From NCBI RefSeq assembly GCF_017874715.1, contig NZ_JAGGLR010000015.1, positions 124,001 to 188,000 on the forward strand: DNA of 64,000 nucleotides. Reading direction: 5' to 3'. This document shows positions 1 through 8,012 of this stretch, piece by piece. The stretch's first letter is position 1. Each line of letters starts with the position of its first letter. The stretch is from Streptomyces iranensis. Lineage in GTDB: Bacteria > Actinomycetota > Actinomycetes > Streptomycetales > Streptomycetaceae. A program made the position numbers and the translations under genes. Under the pieces are notes generated by a model. The model saw nothing but the letters and a program-made list of their open reading frames with translations. It was not told the origin of the DNA and made no database searches.

Positions 1-542
1 GGGGGCTGGGCGCTCCCGGCACCCCCGGCGCCTCTGGTACCCCCGGTACCCCCGGCACCCCCGGCACCCCCAACGCCTCCGGGGCCCTGGAGCTCATCCG
101 TGCCCCGGGCGTCCCCGGTACCCCCGGCCTCCTCAGCGCCCTCGTCGCCGGTGAGCAGGTCCCGCAGGGTCTCGTACGGGCAGGGGTCGGGCGCGACGGC
201 CAGGGCCTCGGCGGTCTGTTGTGCGAATCGGTCGAGACGCTCCACGGCTCGTACCACCGAGGCGCGGGTGCCCGCGCGGGTGGCGAGCTGGGTGAGGTCG
301 TTCGGGACCGGGGAGAGCAGATCGGGGCGGGCCTGCAGCAGGGCGGCGAGGGCGTCGTCGGGCCGGGTGCGCAGCTCCTCGGCGAGGGTGCGCGGCACCC
401 CGCGGCCACGGTCACCCCGGCCACGGTCACCGCGGCCACCGTCGCCCCGGCCACGGTCGCCGTGGCCGCCGTCTCGTGGGCCGCCGCCCCGGGGGACGCG
501 ATCCTGTGGACCGCTGTCCCCGTGGCCGGTGTCTGCGGGCAA
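1..542 (-). CDS. Helicase-associated (XPB/Ssl2-like) protein, 5' part only
   Basis: This gene runs leftwards off the window, so only about 180 N-terminal residues are visible. After a Gly/Arg/Asp-rich lead with repeated GDRGR motifs comes a conserved stretch (LAEELRTRPDDALAALLQAR, then PVPNDLTQLATRAGTRASVV and ERLDRFAQQTAEALAV). That is the start I associate with actinobacterial helicase C-terminal-domain proteins with an XPB/Ssl2-like region. The visible part ends in a Gly-rich linker (GGA/GGT repeats, 1-110). I chose TTG at 542 because a GGGAGG ribosome site lies six bases upstream. A 12-codon open frame (544-582) ends one base before that start and could couple translation. The family call rests on recalled sequence similarity. 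The helicase motifs themselves are outside the window. Confidence 0.72.
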   Translation of the reverse strand, partial: MPADTGHGDSGPQDRVPRGGGPRDGGHGDRGRGDGGRGDRGRGDRGRGVPRTLAEELRTRPDDALAALLQARPDLLSPVPNDLTQLATRAGTRASVVRAVERLDRFAQQTAEALAVAPDPCPYETLRDLLTGDEGAEEAGGTGDARGTDELQGPGGVGGAGGAGGTGGTRGAGGAGSAQP

Positions 543-728
543 CTCATGCCTCCCGGTTGCGCGAGCTGGTCTCTTCGGGCATGTCAGCCCTCTCGATTCC
601 ATGAACTGCTCATTCGATCCACAGTACCCGCGGGGTGCGGGACAGAGGGGATGCGGCGGGATTCCGGTTCCGCGCGGTACGGTCGGAGCCGACTGATACG
701 CCGACGGTGCGCATTCTCAGGGGTCTTG

Positions 729-2018
729 GTGGGGATCGAGAGCGAAAAGCTCGTCTACGACTATCTGAGCCGTGTCGGTGACCTGGCTCAGCAGCAGGGT
801 CTGTCGTCCGGTGAACGTATGCGGCTGGTATCCGGGCTCCGTGCCGATATCGACCATCGCCGGGCGACCGGAGGGGCGGACAGCCCGGCCGGGGTGAAGC
901 GGATCCTGTCCAAGCTGGGCTCACCGGCCGATGTGGTGGCCGCCGCGGGTGGCCGAGGCCCCGATCCGGGATCGGGGGGAATGGTTGGTGAGCCCAGTAC
1001 GGAGGGCAGCGGTGCGGGCAGCGGTGCGGGCGGCGGTGCGGCACCGCGAGGGGCCGCCGGGGCGGCGCGGGCGGCCCGCGACAAGCTGGCCGGGCTCGCC
1101 AAGAGCAGCGGTCTCACCGGTAAGGTGCCCGCCCCGCGCGAGGAGGACGCCCCGGGGGCGCCCGGCACCGGCCGGAACGGGGACGGCCGCGCCCACCGCA
1201 CTTCGGGCGACGGCGCCGCCTCCCTGATCAAGCCGAGGCCCGCCACCCCCGCCACGCCCCCGTCCAACGCCGCCTCGCCGCCGCACCTCGCGGGCGAGGA
1301 CGAACTGGGCCCGCGCGAGTCCGACATGGACTGGTGGCACGTTGAGCCGAGCCCGTTCGCCCAGCCCGAGCAGCGCGACGCGCAGTATGGCGCGGTCGAG
1401 GGGTTCACCGGCGGGATCGAGATCCCCGAACTGCTCGGTAAGGGCAAGTCGGCCGAGCAGGAGCGCCAGGAGCGGCGCGAGGCCGAGGAGAAGGCGGCGG
1501 CGGAAGCGGCCGAGGCCGAGGCGGACGCGGACGCGGAGGCGAAGGCGGAGGCCGGGGCCAAGAAGGCGGAGGCCGGGGGCAAGCAGCGTGGCGGACTGCG
1601 CCGCGTACTGCTCGGGCCCGGTAAGGCGGGTAAGACGGCCGGTCAGCCCGCGGGCGGGGGCGGCGTTCCCACATGGCTGTCCGGGCTCGGCCCGGTGCTG
1701 CTGGTGGCGGTCGGACTCCTCGTGGCGGGCGCCGCCCTGGGCAACATCATCCTGATCGCCTTCGGCTGGGTGATCGCGTACTACAGCACCTACCGCCGCT
1801 CCTCTGCCGAGGCGAAGTGGGCGGCGCTGGGCATGCCAGGCCTGGTCGCGGCCGGGGCCGCGATCTGGCTGTATGGCCGAGCCGACGGCAAGTGGGGCGA
1901 GCCGATCCCCGAGCACGGCTGGAAGGACGCCCTGACCGAGACCTGGCCCTACGTCGTCCGGGGCGCCGCCATCGCATCGGTGCTGTTCCTCCTCTGGCGC
2001 GCGAGGCGCAGGCGCTGA
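729..2018 (+). CDS. Membrane protein with HAAS-like N-terminal domain
   Basis: A 429-residue protein. Residues 1-75 form a small helical domain (EKLVYDYLSRVGDLAQQQGL, then ILSKLGSPADVVAAAGG) that resembles the HAAS/DUF1700 domain of bacterial integral membrane proteins, where it often accompanies PadR regulators. No PadR gene is adjacent here. Residues 80-235 are low-complexity Gly/Ala/Pro. Residues 236-290 are a charged Glu/Ala/Lys segment likely to be helical. From about residue 315 there are four hydrophobic segments, ending in an Arg-rich tail (RARRRR). GTG at 729 follows an AGGGG ribosome site at 719-723. TTG at 726 is the alternative. The specific function is unknown. Confidence 0.7.
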   Translation: MGIESEKLVYDYLSRVGDLAQQQGLSSGERMRLVSGLRADIDHRRATGGADSPAGVKRILSKLGSPADVVAAAGGRGPDPGSGGMVGEPSTEGSGAGSGAGGGAAPRGAAGAARAARDKLAGLAKSSGLTGKVPAPREEDAPGAPGTGRNGDGRAHRTSGDGAASLIKPRPATPATPPSNAASPPHLAGEDELGPRESDMDWWHVEPSPFAQPEQRDAQYGAVEGFTGGIEIPELLGKGKSAEQERQERREAEEKAAAEAAEAEADADAEAKAEAGAKKAEAGGKQRGGLRRVLLGPGKAGKTAGQPAGGGGVPTWLSGLGPVLLVAVGLLVAGAALGNIILIAFGWVIAYYSTYRRSSAEAKWAALGMPGLVAAGAAIWLYGRADGKWGEPIPEHGWKDALTETWPYVVRGAAIASVLFLLWRARRRR

Positions 2019-2082
2019 CGCGAGCGAGGTGCAAGGGCTGACGCCGGGCGCGTAAGCCTCTGGCGGGGGCCAGCCCCTCCGC

Positions 2083-2955
2083 TCAGCCTTGCTCGGCGGC
2101 CTGCCAAGGCGTGCCCGGGACGACCAGGGGGCTGCCGGTCACCGGGTCCGGGACGACCACCGAGTCGAGGCCGAAGACCTCGTGCACCAGCTCCGCCGTG
2201 ACGATGCCCTCCGGGCGGCCGCGTGCCACGATGCCGCCGCCCTTCATCGCGATCAGATGGTCGGCGTAGCGGGCGGCCTGGTTGAGGTCGTGGAGGACGG
2301 CGACGACCGTACGGCCGCGTTCGTGGTTGAGCTGGCGCACCAGGTCCAGCACCTCCACCTGGTGGGAGATGTCCAGATACGTCGTCGGCTCGTCCAGCAG
2401 CAGCAGATCGGTCTCCTGCGCGAGCGCCATCGCGATCCATACGCGCTGCCGCTGCCCTCCCGACAGCTCGTCCACCGGGCGGTCGGCGAGCGCCGTCACG
2501 TCCGTGCGCTCCATGGCGTCCGTGACGGCCCGTTCGTCCTCCTCCGACCACTGCTGCCACCACCGCTGATGCGGTTGGCGGCCACGGGAGACGAGATCGG
2601 CGACGGTGATCGCCTCGGGCGCGACCGGGGTCTGCGGGAGTAGCCCCACGGACTGGGCGATCTTCTTCGTCGGGATGCGCGCGAGATCCGTGCCATCGAG
2701 GAGCACGGCGCCGCCGCGTGGCCGCAGCAGCCGCCCGAGGGCGCGCAGCAGGGTGGACTTGCCGCAGGCGTTGGGGCCGACGATGACCGTGACCTCGCCG
2801 TCGGGTATCTCCAGGTCCAGCCCGTCCACGACGGTGCGGTCCTCGTAGGCGAGGGTCAGCTCGCGTGCGGTGAGCCGGTTCGGCCGGTTCGCGGAAGCGG
2901 TCTCCGTCGGGCTGGTCTCCGGGCTCGTTCCCGTTGTGGACGCCGAAGCGCTCAT
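2083..2955 (-). CDS. Iron-siderophore ABC transporter ATP-binding protein
   Basis: The cytoplasmic ATPase of a ferric-siderophore importer, 290 residues, FecE/FhuC type. Walker A is GPNACGKST (residues 60-68), the form typical of siderophore ATPases. The signature is LSGGQRQRVWIAMALAQ and Walker B is LLLLDEPTTYLD, followed by the H-loop region VLHDLNQAARYADH. The ATG overlaps the stop of the upstream permease (ATGA), so the three transporter genes form one translationally coupled operon read right to left. No periplasmic or lipoprotein binding-protein gene is next to them, so the solute-binding component must be encoded elsewhere. Iron-dependent control is expected from the iron box at the head of the operon. 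Confidence 0.93.
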   Translation of the reverse strand: MSASASTTGTSPETSPTETASANRPNRLTARELTLAYEDRTVVDGLDLEIPDGEVTVIVGPNACGKSTLLRALGRLLRPRGGAVLLDGTDLARIPTKKIAQSVGLLPQTPVAPEAITVADLVSRGRQPHQRWWQQWSEEDERAVTDAMERTDVTALADRPVDELSGGQRQRVWIAMALAQETDLLLLDEPTTYLDISHQVEVLDLVRQLNHERGRTVVAVLHDLNQAARYADHLIAMKGGGIVARGRPEGIVTAELVHEVFGLDSVVVPDPVTGSPLVVPGTPWQAAEQG

Positions 2956-4124
2956 GCGGCGGTGCCTCCCTTACGGCCGCGTCCCCCGGAAGACAGCAGC
3001 AGGTGGATCAGATACGGGGCGCCGACCGCCGCCGTCAGCACACCCACCGGCAGTTCGGTCGGCGCGAACAGCTTGCGGGCCAGCAGATCGGCGGTGACGA
3101 CGATGAACGCTCCGGTCAGGGCCGAGCACAGCAGCGGGATCTGGGCGGTCCGGGTCATCCGGCGGGCGATCTGCGGGGCGAGCAGTGCTACGAAGTCCAC
3201 CGGGCCGGCCGCGCCTGTCGCCATCGACGCGAGTACGACGCCGAGGGCCACCAGACCCAGCCGCGCCCGCCCGAGCCGTACGCCCAGCGCGGTCGCCGTG
3301 TCGTCGTCCATGGACACCGTGCGCTGCGCCCGCGCCGCCCACAGCACACCGGGCAACAGCACCAGCAGCGCCCAGCCGAGGGGAGTGGCCTCGCCCCAGC
3401 CGCGTCCGTTGAGCGAACCGGTCATCCACACCTTTGCCTGCTGGGCCACGAGATAGTCGCCCTTGGTCAGGAAGAGATGGGTGATCGAGCGCAGCGCGAC
3501 GGCGAAGCCGATGCCGATGAGCACGAAGCGGGCCGCTTGCAGCCCGCCGCGCCAGGCGAAGACGTACACCAGCGCGGCGGCGGCGAGACCGCCCAGGACG
3601 GAGAGGTACGGCAGGACGGCGTAGGAGCTGACCCCGTAGGTCATCGCGCCCACGGTCACCGCGCTCGCGCCCTGGCTCACGCCGATGATGTCCGGGCTCG
3701 CGAGGGGGTTGCGGGCCACCGTCTGGATCAGCGCGCCCGCGATGCCGAAGGCGGCGCCGACCATCAGGCCGAGCGTCATCCGGGGCAGCCGCAGCGTGCC
3801 GACGACGAGGTCGTTCGGGGTGGCCTGGCCGAGGCCCCACTGGGTGTGCAGGACGGCCTTCACGGCGTCGCCGGGGGCGATGAAGCTCTCGCCTACGCAC
3901 AGATACGTCACGCAGGCGGCGGCGGTGGCCAGGGCCAGGCCGATCGCGACGAGGGCCGAGCGGCGGTGCAGCAGGAACGATCCGCCACGTCCGCCATGCC
4001 CTCCACGACCTCCGCCATGCCCTTTGGCCTTGATGCGGATCAGGCCGTACCCGGCCGGGCGGACCCCCGGGCGGCCCCCCGCGCGGACCGTACGGACGTC
4101 GGTACGGCTCTCCAGCGCGCTCAC
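2952..4124 (-). CDS. FecCD-family iron-siderophore permease (second permease)
   Basis: A 390-residue inner-membrane permease of the FecCD/BtuC family. Family landmarks include LRLPRMTLGLMVGAAFGIAG (the conserved LP-R--- GA-L---G block), QTVARNPLASPDIIGVSQGA and GPVDFVALLAPQIARRM. About nine to ten hydrophobic helices follow a basic N terminus. That N terminus contains a small Gly/His-rich repeat (GHGGGRGGHGGRGG, about 4003-4035) that I do not expect in the family. Start and stop overlap the neighbouring genes by four bases on both sides, so it is made together with the partner permease as a heterodimer. Confidence 0.92.
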   Translation of the reverse strand: MSALESRTDVRTVRAGGRPGVRPAGYGLIRIKAKGHGGGRGGHGGRGGSFLLHRRSALVAIGLALATAAACVTYLCVGESFIAPGDAVKAVLHTQWGLGQATPNDLVVGTLRLPRMTLGLMVGAAFGIAGALIQTVARNPLASPDIIGVSQGASAVTVGAMTYGVSSYAVLPYLSVLGGLAAAALVYVFAWRGGLQAARFVLIGIGFAVALRSITHLFLTKGDYLVAQQAKVWMTGSLNGRGWGEATPLGWALLVLLPGVLWAARAQRTVSMDDDTATALGVRLGRARLGLVALGVVLASMATGAAGPVDFVALLAPQIARRMTRTAQIPLLCSALTGAFIVVTADLLARKLFAPTELPVGVLTAAVGAPYLIHLLLSSGGRGRKGGTAA

Positions 4125-5245
4125 GCGGCCACCGCCTTCCGGCGCACCAGCGTGACCAGGAAGGGCACCCCGATCAGCGCCGTCATCACGCCCGCCGGGA
4201 CCTCGCTCGGCGGGAAGACGACCCGGCCCACCACATCCGAGACCAGCAGCATCACCGGGCCGATCAGGGCGGCCATCGGCAGTACCCAGCGGTGGTCGGT
4301 ACCGACCACCGCGCGGGCGATATGGGGGACCGCGAGGCCGATGAACGCGAGCGGACCGGCGGCGGCGACCCCGACGCCGGTGAGGATCGTGGCGCCGAGG
4401 GCGGCGACGATCCGTACGACCCCCACGTTCTGGCCGAGCCCCTTCGCGACGTCCTCGCCGAGCGCCAGCGCGTCCAGACCGCGTGCCACCGCGATCACCA
4501 GCACCGTGCCGACCAGCAGGAACGGCCAGATCTGGCCGACGATCCCGGTGTCCCGCCCGGCGAGTGAGCCGATCTGCCAGAAGCGGAACTCATCCAGGGC
4601 CGCCGCCTTCGTCGTCAGCACGCCCGTCGTCACCGACACCAGCAGGGCGTTGATCGCGGCGCCGGAGAGCGCGAGTTTGACCGGGGTCGCGCCGCCCCGC
4701 CCGCTGGTGGCGATGGCGTAGACGGCGACCGACGCCAGCCCCGCGCCCGCGAAGGCGAACCAGACGAAGCCACTGAGCGTGTGCACCCCGGCGAAGGCGA
4801 TCGCGAGCACCACGCCCACCGAGGCCCCCTGGCTGATGCCGAGGATGCCGGGGTCGGCGATCGGGTTGCGGGTGACGCCCTGCATCACGGTGCCCGCCAT
4901 GGCGAGCGCAGCGCCGACCATCAGCCCGATGAGGGTGCGTGGCAGTCGCAGGGACAGCACGATGTCGGCGGCGTCGCTCGAACCGCCGTGCAGCAGCGCG
5001 TCCAGGACCGCGCTCGGCGCGATCTGGCGGCTGCCCACGGCGAGGCTCAGCAGAACGGCGAGCAGCAGGGCGACGACGGCCGCGGCCGTCCAGCCGAGGC
5101 GGCGGCGGACCAGGGAGGCGCGGACCGGAGAGGTGGGGGCCGGAGAGGTGGACGCCAGAGAGGTGGGGGCCGGGGAAGTGGGGGCCGGGGAGGCGCGGAC
5201 CAGGGGGGCTCTGGTAGGGCGGTTGCTGGTCCGGTCGGCGGTCAT
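4121..5245 (-). CDS. FecCD-family iron-siderophore permease (first permease)
   Basis: A 374-residue FecCD permease, first gene of the importer operon. Conserved blocks are LRLPRTLIGLMVGAALAMAG, QGVTRNPIADPGILGISQGA and GPLAFIGLAVPHIARAVVG. The ATG at 5245 is chosen because the frame upstream has no conserved sequence and the iron box lies at 5274-5292. Residues about 15-40 are an Ala/Pro/Ser/Thr repeat (SPAPTS units) encoded by a 15-bp tandem repeat, before the first membrane helix. The homologous region of ordinary FecCD proteins is short and unstructured, so the insertion is probably tolerated. Confidence 0.92.
   Translation of the reverse strand: MTADRTSNRPTRAPLVRASPAPTSPAPTSLASTSPAPTSPVRASLVRRRLGWTAAAVVALLLAVLLSLAVGSRQIAPSAVLDALLHGGSSDAADIVLSLRLPRTLIGLMVGAALAMAGTVMQGVTRNPIADPGILGISQGASVGVVLAIAFAGVHTLSGFVWFAFAGAGLASVAVYAIATSGRGGATPVKLALSGAAINALLVSVTTGVLTTKAAALDEFRFWQIGSLAGRDTGIVGQIWPFLLVGTVLVIAVARGLDALALGEDVAKGLGQNVGVVRIVAALGATILTGVGVAAAGPLAFIGLAVPHIARAVVGTDHRWVLPMAALIGPVMLLVSDVVGRVVFPPSEVPAGVMTALIGVPFLVTLVRRKAVAA
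5126..5200. repeat. 15-bp in-frame tandem repeat, five copies
   Basis: Five consecutive 15-bp units (for example cggagaggtgggggc) begin at 5126, 5141, 5156, 5171 and 5186. They lie inside the N-terminal coding region of the first FecCD permease and encode a five-residue Ser/Pro/Ala/Thr unit, so copy number can change without shifting the frame. Confidence 0.85.
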
Positions 5246-5273
5246 CGCGTCCGTTCGCTCGTCGGCTACGAAG

Positions 5274-5292
5274 TTAGGCGAGGCTAAGTGTA
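5274..5292. promoter_or_regulatory. Iron box (DmdR1/IdeR-type operator)
   Basis: TTAGGCGAGGCTAAGTGTA keeps the TTAGG...AGGCTAA core of the actinobacterial iron box (remembered consensus TTAGGTTAGGCTCACCTAA). It starts 29 bases upstream of the ATG of the siderophore permease operon and lies between that operon and the divergent HAD gene. Iron-loaded DmdR1/IdeR would be expected to repress here. The right half matches less well than the left. Confidence 0.75.
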
Positions 5293-5320
5293 TGGGGTGG
5301 GCCGAGGCACAATGGCGGGC

Positions 5321-5953
5321 ATGTCTTCGCACTCCGCTCTCACCGTCGGCTTCGACCTCGACATGACCCTCATCGACTCCCGGCCGGGCATCAAGGTGGC
5401 GTTCGAGGCGCTCTCGGCCCGGACCGGCACCTACGTCGACTCCGACCTCGCCATCACCCGGCTCGGCCCGCCGCTGGAGCAGGAGCTGGCGCACTGGTTT
5501 CTCGATGAACGCGTCGAGGAGATGGGCGAGCTCTACCGCGAGCTCTACCCGGAGTACGCGATCGCGCCCACCCAGGCCATGAAGGGGGCGCGGGAGGCGA
5601 TCGAGGCCGTGCGGCGGGCGGGCGGCCGGGCCATCGTCGTCACCGCGAAGCACGAGCCCAACGCCAAGCTGCACCTGAGCCACCTGGGCATCGAGGCGGA
5701 CGCGGTCATCGGCTGGCTGTGGGCCGAGGCCAAGGCGGAGGCGCTGCGGGAGTACGGGGCGACGGTGTACGTCGGGGACCACACGGGTGACGTACGGGGC
5801 GCCCGTACGGCCGGTGCGCTGTCCGTGGCGGTTGCCACCGGGCCCTGTGCGGTGGATGAGCTGCTCACGGCCGGCGCGGATGTCGTGCTGGACGATCTGA
5901 CGGCGTTCCCGGCCTGGCTGTCGGGCTACATAGGCGACCGCACGGCGGGCTGA
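5321..5953 (+). CDS. HAD-superfamily phosphatase (phosphoglycolate phosphatase-like)
   Basis: A 210-residue haloacid dehalogenase-type hydrolase. Motif I is DLDMTLIDS, where the first Asp is the nucleophile and the second the acid/base. Motif II is IVVTAKHEPN, with the Thr. The conserved Lys lies in the KLHLSHLG/EAKAEAL region, and motif III is VYVGDHTGDVRGAR. An insertion between motifs I and II (helical cap) resembles the phosphoglycolate phosphatase group. The substrate cannot be read from the sequence. ATG 5312 is an alternative start. The gene is divergent from the iron-regulated importer and shares its promoter region, so iron control of this gene is possible. Confidence 0.85.
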   Translation: MSSHSALTVGFDLDMTLIDSRPGIKVAFEALSARTGTYVDSDLAITRLGPPLEQELAHWFLDERVEEMGELYRELYPEYAIAPTQAMKGAREAIEAVRRAGGRAIVVTAKHEPNAKLHLSHLGIEADAVIGWLWAEAKAEALREYGATVYVGDHTGDVRGARTAGALSVAVATGPCAVDELLTAGADVVLDDLTAFPAWLSGYIGDRTAG

Positions 5954-5959
5954 TCCGCC

Positions 5960-6085
5960 CAGCTCACGAGTTCACGAGTTCATCAGCTCACCAGCTCGTG
6001 AGCCCACCAGCTCATGAGCCCACTAGCTCAGCCAGTTCACCAGCTCAGCCAGTTCACCTGATGCACCCGGTTCACCCGATTCACC
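5960..6085. repeat. Degenerate short tandem repeat after the HAD gene
   Basis: Between the HAD stop and the next gene there are about eight imperfect copies of a 10-12 bp motif around ccagctca/gagttca (agctcaccagctcgtgagcc and relatives). I see no hairpin-plus-T-run terminator in it. Confidence 0.7.
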
Positions 6086-6389
6086 CGGACGGCGGTACGG
6101 GTGGCCGTGACACCCGGGCGGCGGCCGCGGCCTCCCGCCGCTGTGCCGCGATGGAGCGCAGCAGCCCGACGGCGGCGAGAGCGAAGCCGACGCCCATCAG
6201 CATGCAGACGACGTACGCCACCGAGGGCAGCGGATCCGCGCCCAGGAAAAGCGGCGCGACGGTGACGAGCGTGGCCACCGCTCCGATGGCGAAGACGATG
6301 ACGCCGGACCGGATGAGCCGGTCGCCGGGAAGGGGCGCCTCTCGAGGGTGGCCGGGGGAGCCGCCGCGGTGCGGGGTTTCATTACTCAC
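6081..6389 (-). CDS. Small two-helix membrane protein
   Basis: About 102 residues if GTG 6389 (VSNETPHRGG) is the start. The frame stays open further upstream, so the start is uncertain. Two hydrophobic segments (SGVIVFAIGAVATLVTVAPL and VAYVVCMLMGVGFALAAVGL) are joined by a short loop and followed by a basic Ala/Arg-rich tail (LRSIAAQRREAAAAARV). I do not recognise a functional family. It looks like one of the conserved small Streptomyces membrane proteins. It is convergent with the HAD gene and divergent from the cold-shock gene. Confidence 0.6.
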   Translation of the reverse strand: MSNETPHRGGSPGHPREAPLPGDRLIRSGVIVFAIGAVATLVTVAPLFLGADPLPSVAYVVCMLMGVGFALAAVGLLRSIAAQRREAAAAARVSRPPVPPSG

Positions 6390-6557
6390 CGGACCAGGGT
6401 AGATCCGTGCCAGAGCGCGCATAGGAACCACCCGGGTACGTCTTGTCACCAGGCTCGGGACCATTAGCCTTGGTGGTGGCGGGTCTTACGACCCGCTGTA
6501 GTGCTATCGAGAGCTGTTTTTCCGTGTTTTCCGACGAGCGACGAGGACGAGACAGAC

Positions 6558-6941
6558 GTGCCTACCGGCAAGGTCAAGTGGTTCAACAGTGAGAAGGGCT
6601 TTGGCTTTCTCTCCCGCGATGACGGTGGCGACGTCTTCGTTCACTCGTCGGTGCTTCCGGAAGGCGTCGACTCACTGAAGCCGGGGCAGCGCGTGGAATT
6701 CGGCGTGGTGGCCGGAAATCGCGGGGATCAGGCATTGTCCGTCACCGTTCTCGATCCGACTCCCTCCGTTGCGGCCGCCCAGCGCCGCAAGCCGGACGAG
6801 CTGGCGTCCATCGTCCAGGATCTGACCACCCTGCTGGAGAATGTGACGCAGCAGCTGGAGCGCGGCCGCTATCCGGACAAGGCACACGGCCACAAGATCG
6901 CGGGCATGCTGCGGGCGGTGGCCGACCAGCTCGACGTCTGA
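6558..6941 (+). CDS. Cold-shock-domain protein with C-terminal extension
   Basis: A 127-residue protein. Residues 1-62 are a cold-shock domain with both nucleic-acid-binding motifs: RNP1 (GFGFL, after KVKWFNSEK) and RNP2 (DVFVHSS). Residues 63-127 are an extra helical region (RRKPDELASIVQDLTTLLEN...MLRAVADQLDV) absent from the about 67-residue CspA-type proteins, so this is the longer Streptomyces form. GTG at 6558 is chosen because the domain begins immediately after it and a purine-rich ribosome site (gaggacgaga) lies upstream. The expected role is RNA/ssDNA binding. The extension may mediate oligomerisation. Confidence 0.9.
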   Translation: MPTGKVKWFNSEKGFGFLSRDDGGDVFVHSSVLPEGVDSLKPGQRVEFGVVAGNRGDQALSVTVLDPTPSVAAAQRRKPDELASIVQDLTTLLENVTQQLERGRYPDKAHGHKIAGMLRAVADQLDV

Positions 6942-6944
6942 CCC

Positions 6945-7003
6945 GAGTCCGGTTTGAATTCGACCTGAGTCTGGTTTGAGGCTGGTCTGAGTTCGACCTG
7001 AGT
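6945..7003. repeat. 22-bp direct repeat downstream of the cold-shock gene
   Basis: Two and a half copies of a 22-bp unit (gagtccggtttgaattcgac and the related gagtctggtttgaggctggt) start at 6945, 6967 and 6989, just after the stop codon. Confidence 0.75.
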
Positions 7004-7038
7004 GGCCCGGCGCGCATCGGCACATACGACATCTCGTC

Positions 7039-7072
7039 AGCGGAGCCGGATGGATATCCATCCGGCTCCGCT
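7039..7072. terminator. Perfect 34-bp palindrome, bidirectional terminator
   Basis: The arms AGCGGAGCCGGATGGAT and ATCCATCCGGCTCCGCT are exact reverse complements with no separate loop. The element lies between two convergent genes (cold-shock protein and mqnD), the expected place for a two-way transcription terminator. Confidence 0.85.
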
Positions 7073-7097
7073 TGACGTGGGACCACTTGCCGAAGCG

Positions 7098-8012
7098 TCA
7101 GAACGCGTCCAGCGCCCCGGGTCCGAGGGGCGGTACCAGCCCCTCGGCCGCCGCGCGGGTCAGCAGCCCGCGCACCGCGGCGTAGCCGCTCTCGCCGAGG
7201 TCGGCGGTGAACTCGTTGACGTACAGCCCAATGTGCTGATCGGCGACGGCCGGGTCCATCTCCTGGGAGTGGTCCAGGACATATGCCCGCGACGCCTCCG
7301 GGTCGTCCCAGGCCATCCGTACCGATGTCCGGGCGGCGTCGGCGAGCTCCCGCAGCCGCTCGGCGCCCAGCGAGCGCTTGGCGATGATCGCGCCGAGTGG
7401 GATCGGCAGACCGGTGGTCTGCTCCCAGTGCTCGCCCATGTCAGCCAGGCAGTGCAGTCCGTAATTCTGATAGGTGAACCGGGCTTCGTGGATGACGAGC
7501 CCGGCGTCGACCTCGCCGTCCCGCACCGCGGGCATGATCGCGTGGAACGGCAGCACCTTGATCTCGCCGACCCCGCCCGGCACCTCGGCGGCGGCCCACA
7601 GCCGGAAGAGCAGATACGCGGTCGAACGCTCGCTCGGCACCGCGACCGTCTTCCCCGCCAGATCCTTGCCGGTGAGCTGCTGCCCATCGCCGGGCTGCCG
7701 CGAGAGCACCAGCGGACCGCAGCCGCGGCCGAGCGCGCCGCCGCAGGGCAGCAGCGCGTAGTCGTCCAGCACCCACGGCAGTACGGCGTACGACACCTTC
7801 AGTACGTCGAACTCACCGCGCTCGGCCATCCCGTTGGTGATGTCGATGTCCGCGAAGGTGACATCGAGCGCGGGCGCGCCGGGGACGCGGCCGTGGGCCC
7901 AGGCGTGGAAGACAAAGGTGTCGTTGGGGCACGGGGAGTAGGCGATCCTCAAAGGCCCAGTCAATGGCGCAGCCAAAGGCTCAGTCAGGGGATCGCTCAG
8001 GGGCTCAGTCAC
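7098..8012 (-). CDS. mqnD: 1,4-dihydroxy-6-naphthoate synthase (futalosine pathway)
   Basis: A 304-residue MqnD-family enzyme of the futalosine route to menaquinone. It releases 1,4-dihydroxy-6-naphthoate from cyclic dehypoxanthinyl futalosine. Diagnostic stretches are IAYSPCPNDTFVFHAWAHGR, DITNGMAERGEFDVLKVSYA, LLPCGGALGRGCGPLVL and VIHEARFTYQ. The first 20 residues are a four-residue repeat (TEPL/SDPL/TEPL/AAPL/TGPL) encoded by 12-bp units, an extension before the conserved IAYSPCPND. The ATG overlaps the stop of mqnB (ATGA). The partner genes mqnA and mqnC are not in the window. Confidence 0.93.
   Translation of the reverse strand: MTEPLSDPLTEPLAAPLTGPLRIAYSPCPNDTFVFHAWAHGRVPGAPALDVTFADIDITNGMAERGEFDVLKVSYAVLPWVLDDYALLPCGGALGRGCGPLVLSRQPGDGQQLTGKDLAGKTVAVPSERSTAYLLFRLWAAAEVPGGVGEIKVLPFHAIMPAVRDGEVDAGLVIHEARFTYQNYGLHCLADMGEHWEQTTGLPIPLGAIIAKRSLGAERLRELADAARTSVRMAWDDPEASRAYVLDHSQEMDPAVADQHIGLYVNEFTADLGESGYAAVRGLLTRAAAEGLVPPLGPGALDAF
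7950..8009. repeat. 12-bp in-frame repeat at the start of mqnD
   Basis: Five 12-bp units immediately after the mqnD start codon encode [T/S/A]-x-P-L. The conserved enzyme sequence begins directly after the last unit. Confidence 0.8.

Noticed and set aside
2934..4721. Plus-strand frame of 595 codons across the siderophore transporter
   Set aside because: Antisense shadow of three clear ABC-transporter genes.
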